Shown here: in pieces, positions 46,775-54,964 of the stretch
Position numbering within the stretch: position 1 is the stretch's first letter
Layout of the letters: each line of letters begins with the position of its first letter
From: an uncultured Rhizobiaceae group bacterium
GTDB lineage: Bacteria; Pseudomonadota; Alphaproteobacteria; Rhizobiales; Rhizobiaceae
Length of the DNA stretch: 64,000 bases
Direction of reading: 5' to 3'
Assembly: GCA_937930845.1 (NCBI GenBank)
Contig: CALHBJ010000001.1
Span: 1 to 64,000 of the forward strand
The notes under the pieces: model-generated
Told to the model about the DNA's origin: nothing
Seen by the model: only the letters and a program-made list of their open reading frames with translations
Database searches by the model: none
Program-made: the position numbers and the translations under genes

Positions 46775-47734
46775 TTACAGGCCGAGCCATTTGTCGACGC
46801 GGGCCGAGTTTTTAGCGACCCATTCTTTTGCCACCACGGCAGCGTCTTTGCCGCCTTCAATTTCAAACGCAAAGTTTGAAACATCTTCGCCATTCAGCTT
46901 GATGTTTTTCACCAGATCGGCAATCGCTGGCGAACGTGCTTCAAGTGATTTGGAATAGGCGATTTGCACTTGTTTTAATGCATCTTCCGTCATCACCTTT
47001 GAGTTCTCAAACCAGTTGGGATCTTCGCTGGGTTGGATCGCCTTATATTTGGCTGGATCAAACTTTGGCTCTTCCAAACGAACAATATCGTGCTGGAACC
47101 AAATGGCGTGGGGCGAATAGCAATAGAATGCGTAGCCAATTCCTTTTTGGATGGAATCCCCAACGGTCGCTGTCATTACTGACTGATCGGCGCGGATAGG
47201 CTCCATGAATGGCATCAGTCCGTAATCGCGAACCTTAACCTGGTTGACATTGGCTGATGCCCAACCCGGTGCACCAATCCAGATTTCACCTTTGCCGTTT
47301 CCGTCACTGTCCATCAGTTTTGCAATTTCCGGACGAGCCAGATCAAAGATTGATGTCACACCGTTTTTTTCTGAAAACTGTTTTGAAACGCAAAAGCTTT
47401 GCTTGCCTTCATATGCGTTGGCAGAAAGGGCTACTTTGCCGGTTCCCGACACATATTTGTCCGTGAAGCTTTTCTGGTTTGGCAACCAAACGTCCGGGTG
47501 AATATCGATATCGCCATTGCCTGCGTCCATTGCCGCAAAGATTGCTGCATTGTTGCCCGGCACCAGATTGGCTTCACCGCCAATGCGGCTTGTCACGATT
47601 TCCTGAATCAGATGGGCAATGGCCTGTGCTCCGGTCCAGGACGGTGCACCGATATTTACCTTTTCCGCTGCAAATGCGCCCGGTGCAACCGATAGCGCGA
47701 GTGCGCAAATTGCGCCCAAAAGTGTTTTTTTCAT
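46775..47734 (-). CDS. Glycine betaine-type ABC transporter substrate-binding protein
   Basis: A 319-residue periplasmic protein of the OpuAC/ProX family with signal peptide (LLGAICALALSVAPGAFAAE). The mature region KVNIGAPSWTGAQAIAHLIQEIVTSRIGG is characteristic. AGGGAG is eight bases before the ATG. Trp and Tyr residues typical of quaternary-ammonium binding are present (WTGAQ, YSPHAIWF). The ligand could be glycine betaine, choline, carnitine or a related methylated compound. Confidence 0.93.
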   Translation of the reverse strand: MKKTLLGAICALALSVAPGAFAAEKVNIGAPSWTGAQAIAHLIQEIVTSRIGGEANLVPGNNAAIFAAMDAGNGDIDIHPDVWLPNQKSFTDKYVSGTGKVALSANAYEGKQSFCVSKQFSEKNGVTSIFDLARPEIAKLMDSDGNGKGEIWIGAPGWASANVNQVKVRDYGLMPFMEPIRADQSVMTATVGDSIQKGIGYAFYCYSPHAIWFQHDIVRLEEPKFDPAKYKAIQPSEDPNWFENSKVMTEDALKQVQIAYSKSLEARSPAIADLVKNIKLNGEDVSNFAFEIEGGKDAAVVAKEWVAKNSARVDKWLGL

Positions 47735-47802
47735 ATTCTTCTCCCTAATGAGGTCAACGCAAACCGATGAGCCGGTCTGCAATTTTCTTCACGGTTTGCA
47801 GT

Positions 47803-48558
47803 TCAATGTGGATTGATAAAATCGTCAATCACAAAATTAAATAAGTGTGGTTTCTCAAGATGCGCATTGTGGGCACATCCGGGGATAACGGCCAGTTGGC
47901 TCAGCTTAATGCCCTTTCTTAAAGCATGGGTTTGGTCCCAATTGTAGGATCGATCCCGATCGCCGCATATCACCAGCGTGGGGCAGCCAATGGTTTGAAG
48001 ATCGCTGCGACCATCCCAACTTTCCCAGGCATCGAGGCAGGCAAGAGCGGTTTCTTCCCTCACATTTCTTCCAAGATGTTTGCACAGGTCGAAGCCCTGC
48101 CCTTTTTCACCCTGAAGGTGCCATGTGGCAGCAATTCGCTTAACCGTTGCTGCCATTCCGTCTGTTTTAATTCTGACCCTGGATTCATCTATGGTCTCAA
48201 ATCGACCGGGCATCACGCCAACGGGGCCTGTTCCATAGCAGATGAGTTGCTTTACCCGATCCGGCGCCAATGCCGTCATTTTCTGGACGACCATGCCTCC
48301 CATGGAATGGCCCATGAGAACGAAATTCTCGATGCCCAGCTCTGTTAGAAACGCCAGAACATGTTCGGCGATGGCGGGGATTGAGTTGTGGGCTTTGGTA
48401 CCCGTGCTTTGACCAAATCCGGGAAGGTCGACCGCGATCACGTCATATCTTTTTGAAAAATAGTCGATCTGGTCATGCCAAATTGCAGCGCCGGCGAGAT
48501 ATCCATGGACCAAAACCAAGGGATAGCCCTGGCCTTTGCGAATGTGGGTCAGTGTCAT
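47803..48558 (-). CDS. Alpha/beta hydrolase
   Basis: A 251-residue alpha/beta hydrolase: VHGYLAGAAIWHDQ, DLPGFGQS and MGHSMGGMV with Ser85 as nucleophile, and His in GCAHNAHLEKP. It overlaps the upstream MOSC gene by four bases and is followed after 68 bases by the binding-protein gene, so all may be in one operon. It could cleave an ester of an imported betaine-like compound; substrate unknown. Confidence 0.88.
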   Translation of the reverse strand: MTLTHIRKGQGYPLVLVHGYLAGAAIWHDQIDYFSKRYDVIAVDLPGFGQSTGTKAHNSIPAIAEHVLAFLTELGIENFVLMGHSMGGMVVQKMTALAPDRVKQLICYGTGPVGVMPGRFETIDESRVRIKTDGMAATVKRIAATWHLQGEKGQGFDLCKHLGRNVREETALACLDAWESWDGRSDLQTIGCPTLVICGDRDRSYNWDQTHALRKGIKLSQLAVIPGCAHNAHLEKPHLFNFVIDDFINPH

Positions 48559-49655
48559 TGGCCAGCCCTTACACGACGAAAGAAAGGTCCAGAAACGATC
48601 ACATGATCCCGCACGTCATGCATCCTTTCCAATGTCCGAAGAGACATATCTGACCCGTCTGTTTTCAAGTTCAGCGACCTGTTGGATGCCGCCAGAATTT
48701 CAGCCACGAGAGAGGCCCCTTCGCCGGTGTGAATTTTCATTTGGCCAATTGCGCCATTCTCTGCGAGAGGCGATGGCCCCACCGGTGCAAGAGTGAATTC
48801 ACCGGCGCTGCCCCCATCAATGACCACAGCAGCCTTGGGCCAAAGCGATGCATCGGGAGCCAAAGCGCATTGATTGGGTGCTGTAGTGAACACTGACGTT
48901 TCAACGGGCCTGAACTCATCGCCCACCGCCACATCACCACCCTCTGCAACACGCGCATAAACACCTAAAAACCCGTGTCCATAATCTCTCACCAGTTGTT
49001 GCAATAGGTCCACATCCCTATCGCCGGTCGCCGGATTCACCGATGTTGCCGCGCATCTTCGCGATGGGCGCAATATCTCTATTTGTGCGCTACCAAGTTC
49101 AAATTTTGCACCATAGAGCGCGAATTCCGACCACGGCGGCGTGCCATCGATGAACATGTTGGCCCGAAACCGGCGGGGATCAATCGCAATATTCCAACGC
49201 AGTTCAAGTTCACGGAGTGTGGCCAAATTCACAATCGACAGTTCAGAATCCGTAAAGTCCCAATGGGCCTTAGGCTCTGTTCTGTTTTTGCGATCAATCA
49301 GACACGGCCGTTTGGCCTGGTTTTCTGGTGCCGCTAAAACGGCATGGAACAAAGCATCGATTTCGCCGGTCTTGGATACCCCGTCAGCTGTGATCCACGC
49401 GCTCTCGCCCGTTGGGGCGCGCAACACCCAACCGTCCTGATTTCTGGCCCAGCCGAGTTTGAGCAAATTGTCATTTACAGAATTTATCAAATAGCTGCGC
49501 GTCGACCGCCAAACGCCATCGTCGATAGTGTCATCAATTCCAAATGCAAAACGACGGTCGCCAACCACGCCCGATCCAATGCCCAGTTGTGCGCAAGTCA
49601 GCCCCTCCCCCATCAGCCCTTTGAACGGATATCGCATGAGTTGCTTGACAATCAT
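48555..49655 (-). CDS. MOSC domain-containing protein
   Basis: A 366-residue protein with an N-terminal MOSC_N beta-barrel (IVKQLMRYPFKGLMGEGL) and a C-terminal MOSC domain (around 150-280, with RPSRRCAATSVNPATGDRD, whose Cys is the candidate molybdenum ligand). It resembles YcbX, which reduces N-hydroxylated compounds with a partner. Unlike YcbX it has no C-terminal 2Fe-2S ferredoxin; the last 80 residues lack a CxxxxCxxC. Its placement with amine-related genes is suggestive of N-oxide or N-hydroxyl reduction. Confidence 0.85.
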   Translation of the reverse strand: MIVKQLMRYPFKGLMGEGLTCAQLGIGSGVVGDRRFAFGIDDTIDDGVWRSTRSYLINSVNDNLLKLGWARNQDGWVLRAPTGESAWITADGVSKTGEIDALFHAVLAAPENQAKRPCLIDRKNRTEPKAHWDFTDSELSIVNLATLRELELRWNIAIDPRRFRANMFIDGTPPWSEFALYGAKFELGSAQIEILRPSRRCAATSVNPATGDRDVDLLQQLVRDYGHGFLGVYARVAEGGDVAVGDEFRPVETSVFTTAPNQCALAPDASLWPKAAVVIDGGSAGEFTLAPVGPSPLAENGAIGQMKIHTGEGASLVAEILAASNRSLNLKTDGSDMSLRTLERMHDVRDHVIVSGPFFRRVRAGQ

Positions 49656-49894
49656 TCCACCCACCCACGGACTTGCCCGGTCTCAACCTTCGACTTGAGA
49701 CTGGCTTGATTGTTGGCGATAAATCAAGACCATGGCGAACGTGGATGATGAGAAGAATTGAAAATAGTACGACTTTTCTATCAGACCGAGATCGGTGTCC
49801 GAGATTGGGGGAGCAGCCGTTTACCGCATCAGCGAGCATATCGGCTATCAACACCCAGACATCGCGCGGGCGCGTGTACAAACAGCACTGAACA

Positions 49895-50878
49895 TTAATG
49901 GCCTTGCAGGCAGGCCAGCAATGCACGGTCGAAAGCTGCCCCCGCAGGAATTCCATCCGGCTCTTCCATTCCCAGCGCTTGTCGGGCAGCAAATGTGTGC
50001 ATGGGTAAGAAACGCTTTGCAGCCCGGTTTGTTGAGTCAAGTGACCAAACTCGTGGGAAAACATTGATGTCTACACAGAAGACCTCACCATCCGCCTCGC
50101 GCACCAACAGGTCCAGGGCGAAATAGTCAATTTTGCTGATCTGATGAATCGCCTTTGCCAGGGCGACCATCTTATCGGTAACTTCAAACCCGTAGTAGAG
50201 ATGTTCTGTTGTGCGGACACAAACGTTCCAGTCTTTCGAAAGAAAAACCTTGCTCGACCTGACCCATCCACAAAGATAGAACAGCCGAAAGCGTCGATAA
50301 TATCCGTCTCGCCATCTGGTATCGATAAACTGGAACGCCCGGTATCCCAGTTTGGGGCCGGTATAGTTAGCCAAGAATTTTTTCGAGTTCTGTTCACCCG
50401 CCTTCTTATAGACTGCAAGCCCGCTATAGCTGTCTTCTTCCTTCAATTCCTGTGCGACGACAATGCCTGCTTTTTGCAGGGCTTCAAAGCTGCCCTTCGA
50501 ATGGTAGAAGTTGTAATTTTCCGGTGCGTTGATCACCAAGCAATCGGTCTCATCATCGATCGTTCGTTTTAACGCCTCAATGCGCTCACTCGAAAGCGGA
50601 TCCTGCTCCAAGACCCAAATCGCATCAATTTTTCCGTCTGGCCTGGTGGTCTGTGCGTGAAATTTCACACTGCTGTTATTTATCCATAATTCGGTAAAAA
50701 TACATCCCGAACCCCGGGGTTTGGAACTAACAAGCCATATCACATAGGGTTTGCCTTTAAGTCTTGAGCGGTATCGACACACCGCTGCCCACGGGTGCAA
50801 GCATCTGCGCCCCAAAACACTCAGCCAGCCACGAGTATCGCTAGGTTTAGGCCCTCGCAGCGATTCATCTTGCAACAT
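49895..50878 (-). CDS. ATP-grasp-like protein
   Basis: A 327-residue protein. The C-terminal half matches ATP-grasp enzymes of unclear type: GYRAFQFIDTRWRDGYYRRFRLFYLCGW and then DYFALDLLVREADGEVFCVDINVFP, where the Asp/Asn would bind magnesium. The N-terminal 60 residues are Arg/Pro/Trp-rich. It overlaps the upstream methyltransferase gene by 14 bases. Related ATP-grasp proteins ligate amino or carboxylate groups; no substrate can be named. It sits beside IS remnants, suggesting an accessory origin. Confidence 0.7.
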   Translation of the reverse strand: MLQDESLRGPKPSDTRGWLSVLGRRCLHPWAAVCRYRSRLKGKPYVIWLVSSKPRGSGCIFTELWINNSSVKFHAQTTRPDGKIDAIWVLEQDPLSSERIEALKRTIDDETDCLVINAPENYNFYHSKGSFEALQKAGIVVAQELKEEDSYSGLAVYKKAGEQNSKKFLANYTGPKLGYRAFQFIDTRWRDGYYRRFRLFYLCGWVRSSKVFLSKDWNVCVRTTEHLYYGFEVTDKMVALAKAIHQISKIDYFALDLLVREADGEVFCVDINVFPRVWSLDSTNRAAKRFLPMHTFAARQALGMEEPDGIPAGAAFDRALLACLQGH

Positions 50879-51707
50879 TATCTTTTCCGATTGTCAGCAT
50901 TAGATAGTATTGGCTCCAGAAACCGTCACTCACGTTATGATCTGTAATTTCCATGCCGAAATCTTCAGCCAATTTTTCAAACGCACCAAAATGCATAAAT
51001 AGATTTTTCCCAAAATACTGAAAGCGACGGGCAATTTCATATTCTTTGATTGTGATGTCGCTTCTCTTATACATATCTTCAATCTGCGCGAATGAAGCAG
51101 CGTTATCCAGCAAACCATCGCGCATCACACCTTCGCAGTGGCTAGTGCCCCATAGCCGCATCGAGAGGCCAAAAGCATCCTCACAAATCTCTGCGTTGCG
51201 GAATTTTTCGACAAGAAACTTCCAATGCAGATTTCCAAGTTCATTCTCGCCGGGCAGAACCGGATGCCGCGTTATGATGCTCCCAGCGGGGGCAAGACAT
51301 TGGGCAAGCTTTTCCATAAGCGCGCTTTGGTGCTTCACTGTGAGTAAATTTGGGAAGACTCCATCACCAAGGATGGCACCGAAACTCCCGTGATCAGATG
51401 GATCAAGTGCGAGCCAGTTGTCCTGAATAATTGTCTCGTCGATGTCGGGAGTAACCCAATCGTTATAAATATCGATCGCCTCACGGCTCATCTCAATGCT
51501 GGTAACCTGCGCATCTGCATCTGCCGCCAATTGCCGAAGTTCCGGTGTCATGCCTAGAACAAGCACGCGGTGGGATTGTGCGGCATCAAGCGCCTTCAGC
51601 ATCTCATGGCGATAGCAATCAATCTCCCTGCCGGCGGGAGATCCAGCACGGTGGCGATGTCCTGTTTTGACAATCCGAGCTTGGTGGTCAGACTTCGACC
51701 ACGACAT
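50865..51707 (-). CDS. Class I SAM-dependent methyltransferase
   Basis: A 280-residue methyltransferase. Motif I is HRVLVLGMTPELRQLA, followed by VTSIEMSREAIDIY (acidic residue for the SAM ribose) and GSFGAILGDGVFPNL. The GMTPELR variant is common in methyltransferases of small-molecule or peptide-tailoring clusters. AGGA precedes the ATG at 51707. Paired with the ATP-grasp gene, it may form a two-enzyme tailoring unit. Confidence 0.85.
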   Translation of the reverse strand: MSWSKSDHQARIVKTGHRHRAGSPAGREIDCYRHEMLKALDAAQSHRVLVLGMTPELRQLAADADAQVTSIEMSREAIDIYNDWVTPDIDETIIQDNWLALDPSDHGSFGAILGDGVFPNLLTVKHQSALMEKLAQCLAPAGSIITRHPVLPGENELGNLHWKFLVEKFRNAEICEDAFGLSMRLWGTSHCEGVMRDGLLDNAASFAQIEDMYKRSDITIKEYEIARRFQYFGKNLFMHFGAFEKLAEDFGMEITDHNVSDGFWSQYYLMLTIGKDNVAR

Positions 51708-51835
51708 TGTCCAGATTCCTTTGCTTCTAATAGAGCCACATATTATCAATGTTGCCAGCAATTGTTACAAGTGATGATGTCAGGCTCATACAATGATCTG
51801 ATCTAGGCTGTTGCGAGTTGGTTGTTCTTGGGGGG

Positions 51836-52186
51836 AGCGGATGGTGACGGCGCGGAGTTCATTGCTGAAGCTGTACGAGACTGGATCGCGGCCGCGGGCG
51901 CGCAGACCGCCTACATCACACCAGGGTCACCTTGGGAAAACGGCTATGTCGAGAGCTTCAACGCCCGCCTGCGCGACGAACTGCTCTACGGAGAAATCTT
52001 CTACTCGCTGAAAAAGGCCCAGATCATCATTGAAGGATGGCGGCGTCATTGCGACACCAAACGCCCCCACAGCGCGCTTGGATACACCCCCCCAGCACCA
52101 GAAACCCTCATCCATTTGCATGAAAGGATAACCATGAACCAACATTCAAACTGGACCCAGGAGTGTGGGCTGATCAGTGAGGCCCC
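51836..52186 (+). mobile_element. Remnant of an IS3-family element (transposase OrfB C terminus)
   Basis: Only the 3' part of an IS3-type transposase remains: DGDGAEFIAEAVRDW, AYITPGSPWENGYVESFNARLRDELL, and KRPHSALGYTPPAPE. The integrase-core Glu lies in WENGYVESFN. The N-terminal portion is absent. The right end of the element probably lies near TGAGGCCCCTAAATCCGG (52172-52196), reaching the adjacent cyclase gene. Not functional. Confidence 0.8.
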
Positions 52187-53484
52187 TAAATCCGGACTAA
52201 CACTTCTATGGGTTCTAAGCGGCCCTTGATTGCAATCGGCTCTTGCAACACGAATTTTTCTTCATCCACTTCGGCAACTTGCCCAGTCTGCCGCGAAATG
52301 ACGAGTGTCCAATCATGATGCTTTGCCAGTTCTTCCAAACGGGCAGCTGTATTTATCGTGTCGCCAATGGCTGTAAATTCTAGCCGACGGTCATCCCCGA
52401 ATGCACCGACAACAGCTGGTCCCGCGTGAATGCCGATCGCCAGCCGTATATTTTCAAGTCCTTGTTCTGCACGCCCATCGTTCCAGTTTTCAATGGCGTT
52501 CAGTAGATCTTCGGCCATATCAACCGCGTCCCGACAAGACTGTTTGAAGTCACCATTGAGGCCGAAAATAACGAGCGCTCCATCTCCGATAAACTTGTCG
52601 ACTATGCCGTTATTGCGTGTAGCAGAATCCGTGATGATGGCTCTGAATTGGGTTAGCAACTCAGCCGTTTTACGCGCACCAATCTGCTCTGAAATGCCAG
52701 TGAAACCGCGTATGTCGGCAAATAGCACGGCTATGTCTTTCTCTTCGCCTAAACGCAGGGTGTTCAGGTTTTCATCACTCATGGAGTTGGCAATTTCGTT
52801 TGGCAGAAATCGTTTTCTATTTTCCGCGATCTCTGTTTCCTTGGCCACCGTTTCGATGAGACGCTTGGACCTATAGACCGCTGTGCCGATGAGAAACGCC
52901 ATAGCTGACAACATGATGAGACGCATAACATTTGGAGGCAGACTATAAAGAAGTTGAAGTTCCTGTTCCGCCTGTGGTGAGAGCGATGTTCCTATTTGCG
53001 GGTCGTGAAACATAATCAATGCACACAATCCCAGCAGCAACACTGTAGAAAAGATGTGTAATCCGATTTGAAACCGCAGCACTTGCACGCAAATCACCAG
53101 CGCCGCAACAAGCATAACTGGGCTGGCAAAGACGAGAAGTGAAGGCGTCGCCGGATCGACCACATCGACATAGAGTTGCACAGAGACGAGGAGGACTTCA
53201 CCCAAGTTGAATGCCCAACTCATCCAGGGTCTTAACCTGGCCTCTGTTGCAAAGTAGAAATTCACTGCACCAAGCGTGAAATAGCAGATCGCTCCGACAA
53301 GTAGGCCATACAACTCGAATTGCCGCATCTCCAGACCAGCTGAATGCGACTGCGACAACACAAATGATATGCCGAAAAAAAGTAACGCCGCCAAAATCAT
53401 GCGCAGCACAGCAATCAGGCGTTCAGCCTTCAAGTCGGATTGAGCAATAATTCTGGCGGCGGGTGTTTGCGGAATTTTGTTCAT
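52186..53484 (-). CDS. Membrane-bound class III adenylate/guanylate cyclase
   Basis: A 432-residue protein. Residues 20-225 hold about six membrane helices; residues 240-430 are a class III nucleotidyl cyclase domain with metal Asp in VLFADIRGFTGISE, GDGALVIFG, and DRRLEFTAIGDTINTAARLEELAKHHDWTL. It should make cAMP (or cGMP). The end, EPIEVLVRI, is probably near complete; the stop codon lies in sequence belonging to the end of the IS3 remnant, so a short original C-terminal tail may be lost. The start at 53484 is preferred over an earlier codon. Confidence 0.9.
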   Translation of the reverse strand: MNKIPQTPAARIIAQSDLKAERLIAVLRMILAALLFFGISFVLSQSHSAGLEMRQFELYGLLVGAICYFTLGAVNFYFATEARLRPWMSWAFNLGEVLLVSVQLYVDVVDPATPSLLVFASPVMLVAALVICVQVLRFQIGLHIFSTVLLLGLCALIMFHDPQIGTSLSPQAEQELQLLYSLPPNVMRLIMLSAMAFLIGTAVYRSKRLIETVAKETEIAENRKRFLPNEIANSMSDENLNTLRLGEEKDIAVLFADIRGFTGISEQIGARKTAELLTQFRAIITDSATRNNGIVDKFIGDGALVIFGLNGDFKQSCRDAVDMAEDLLNAIENWNDGRAEQGLENIRLAIGIHAGPAVVGAFGDDRRLEFTAIGDTINTAARLEELAKHHDWTLVISRQTGQVAEVDEEKFVLQEPIAIKGRLEPIEVLVRI

Positions 53485-53733
53485 CACTAAAGATAACAAA
53501 CCCTAGTTAAATCTCCAGCAAAATAGGAATGCCGACTAACAATGTGGTTTAAATGTCTTATCCTGAGCGTCGCGCAAAAAGGTCCGGCGTGGGTATCTGG
53601 CGAAAGAGGTACCAAAGGCGGTTTTTCGCATCCCGGCCTTCCATCATCAAAATATTGGACCAATGATGACTGGCGGCTTTGGTGTCGGTTTGAAGTGCTG
53701 ATTCAATTCTCATCAATAGAGGAGGATTAGGTA

Positions 53734-54130
53734 ATGATGGGCAGATAGTCCAAGGTGCAGACGGCGCTGTTTTACGAGTTCAATCTGGAAGAACACGTTG
53801 CGTAAAACTACCTACAGCCGCTTTCGCGAGAGCGATCTGTTCCGAAGGCTGTTTGAGCTTGTCCTGTCACGGTGCATTACAGAAGGACTGGTCGCCTGCG
53901 GACCGTGCCAGCCGCGCAACAACGGAATATCTCGACACGCTTGACGACACCGCATTCTGTGCAACCACACCGGTCGTGCCCAAATACATCTCACCGCCCG
54001 ACCCTGCAGCGCGCTGGTCGGCGGCAGATCGGGGCGAAGCTGGCGCCCGCAACGGCGTAAGGCGGTCAGGAAGGTAGCGTAAAGTCGATTGCAAGCGGCT
54101 CAAAAACCGGACTTTTTCAACAAAATCAGC
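53734..54130 (+). pseudogene. Degraded IS1182-family transposase
   Basis: Translating pieces in different frames gives recognisable IS1182-type segments: MMGR then a stop then VQTALFYEFNLEEHV near 53734-53800; LFRRLFELVLSRCITEGLV near 53837-53893; and RASRATTEYLDTLDDTAFCATTPVVPKYISPPDPAARW around 53907-54018. A stop codon at 53746-53748 and several frame changes disrupt it. The stretch CCGGACTTTTTCAACAAAATC (about 54105) looks like the element's end. Confidence 0.75.
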
Positions 54131-54280
54131 CGATAGCACTATCGGATTAAGCACCAATTTTGCAGAAGGGCACAAGCCTCGCTGCCCCCATGATGGCAAG
54201 CACTAACGAATTTTGTTGCGTTTTCGCGGTGTTCCCTGGCCAATTCAATCAAGCATAAATCGCAATTCTCAAAATAGTTA
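54131..54280. other. Spacer between IS1182 remnant and tRNA-Arg
   Basis: No gene is visible. There is no clear duplicate of the tRNA 3' end nearby that would mark an attachment site. Confidence 0.4.
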
Positions 54281-54357
54281 TGGTGATCCCGACTGGATTC
54301 GAACCAGTGGCCTTCGGATTAGGAATCCGACGCTCTATCCTGCTGAGCTACGGGACC
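54281..54357 (-). tRNA. tRNA-Arg (anticodon CCT)
   Basis: A complete 77-base tRNA with CCA encoded. The acceptor GGTCCCG pairs with CGGGATC; the anticodon stem-loop TCGGA TTCCTAA TCCGA gives CCT; the T arm is CTGG TTCGAAT CCAG. It decodes AGG. Confidence 0.97.
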
Positions 54358-54454
54358 AATATTTTTGACTAGCAAAGCACAGGAAGTGTTGCCACCAAAT
54401 TATTGTGCCCTTTAAGGGCGGATCAAAGGATTCACTATGCATCAATGCGATCGA

Positions 54455-54820
54455 TTAACTAGGCATACGGTTAAAAGACATTATTTCCATGGCAACGTGG
54501 TGAGGAATGCGCTTGGGCAGTTTCACCGATGCCGCGTCTGTGACCGTGCCTGAGCGGCTTTCCGGCAAAGCAAATGTGGCGTGGTCTGCCGCCAAAATGA
54601 TGTTGCAGGCATGGGCAATTCCCAGCCCGCCACCACAGCAGATGCCGTTGAGCGCACACATCACCGGCTTGTTCATATCACCCAGTTCCTGAAGGCTGCC
54701 GAAACCACCAACGGTGTTTGTAATACCGCAATCAAGCCGCCGAATATCAACAAAACGATGAGCCAATATCTCGCTCAATCCAAATCGCGATCGTGCCCAA
54801 AAACCCTGACGGCGCATCAT
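54455..54820 (-). pseudogene. Truncated crotonase (CaiD-like) gene
   Basis: A minus-strand fragment encodes the centre of a crotonase: GGFGSLQELGDMNKPVMCALNGICCGGGLGIAHACNIILAADHATFALPESRSGTV and KLPKRIPHHVAMEIM. The usual N-terminal third before it is missing and replaced by unrelated residues, and the protein stops soon after MSFNRMPS, losing the C-terminal domain. It is best read as a decayed gene. Confidence 0.75.
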
Positions 54821-54898
54821 ACAAAAATTGGCATTAACCGACGAATTGGGCCAATGTTGAAATGCTGCCCAGTGTCCAAAATGAAACCCGTTATGTCC

Positions 54899-54926
54899 GT
54901 TTCAGACACTATCTCCTGTTTGAAAC
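54899..54926. promoter_or_regulatory. Inverted repeat upstream of soxB, possible operator
   Basis: GTTTCAGACA, an 8-base spacer, then TGTTTGAAAC: a 10-bp inverted repeat with one wobble-type mismatch. It ends 38 bases before the soxB start. This is a plausible site for the GlxA-like or XRE regulator encoded downstream, though the regulator is not known. Confidence 0.5.
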
Positions 54927-54964
54927 CATATTACTCTCAACCAGATATTTGATTGAGGTGAGCC

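Noticed and set aside
54281-54357. Attachment site of an integrative element at tRNA-Arg
   Set aside because: No integrase gene and no direct repeat of the tRNA 3' end was seen in the window.
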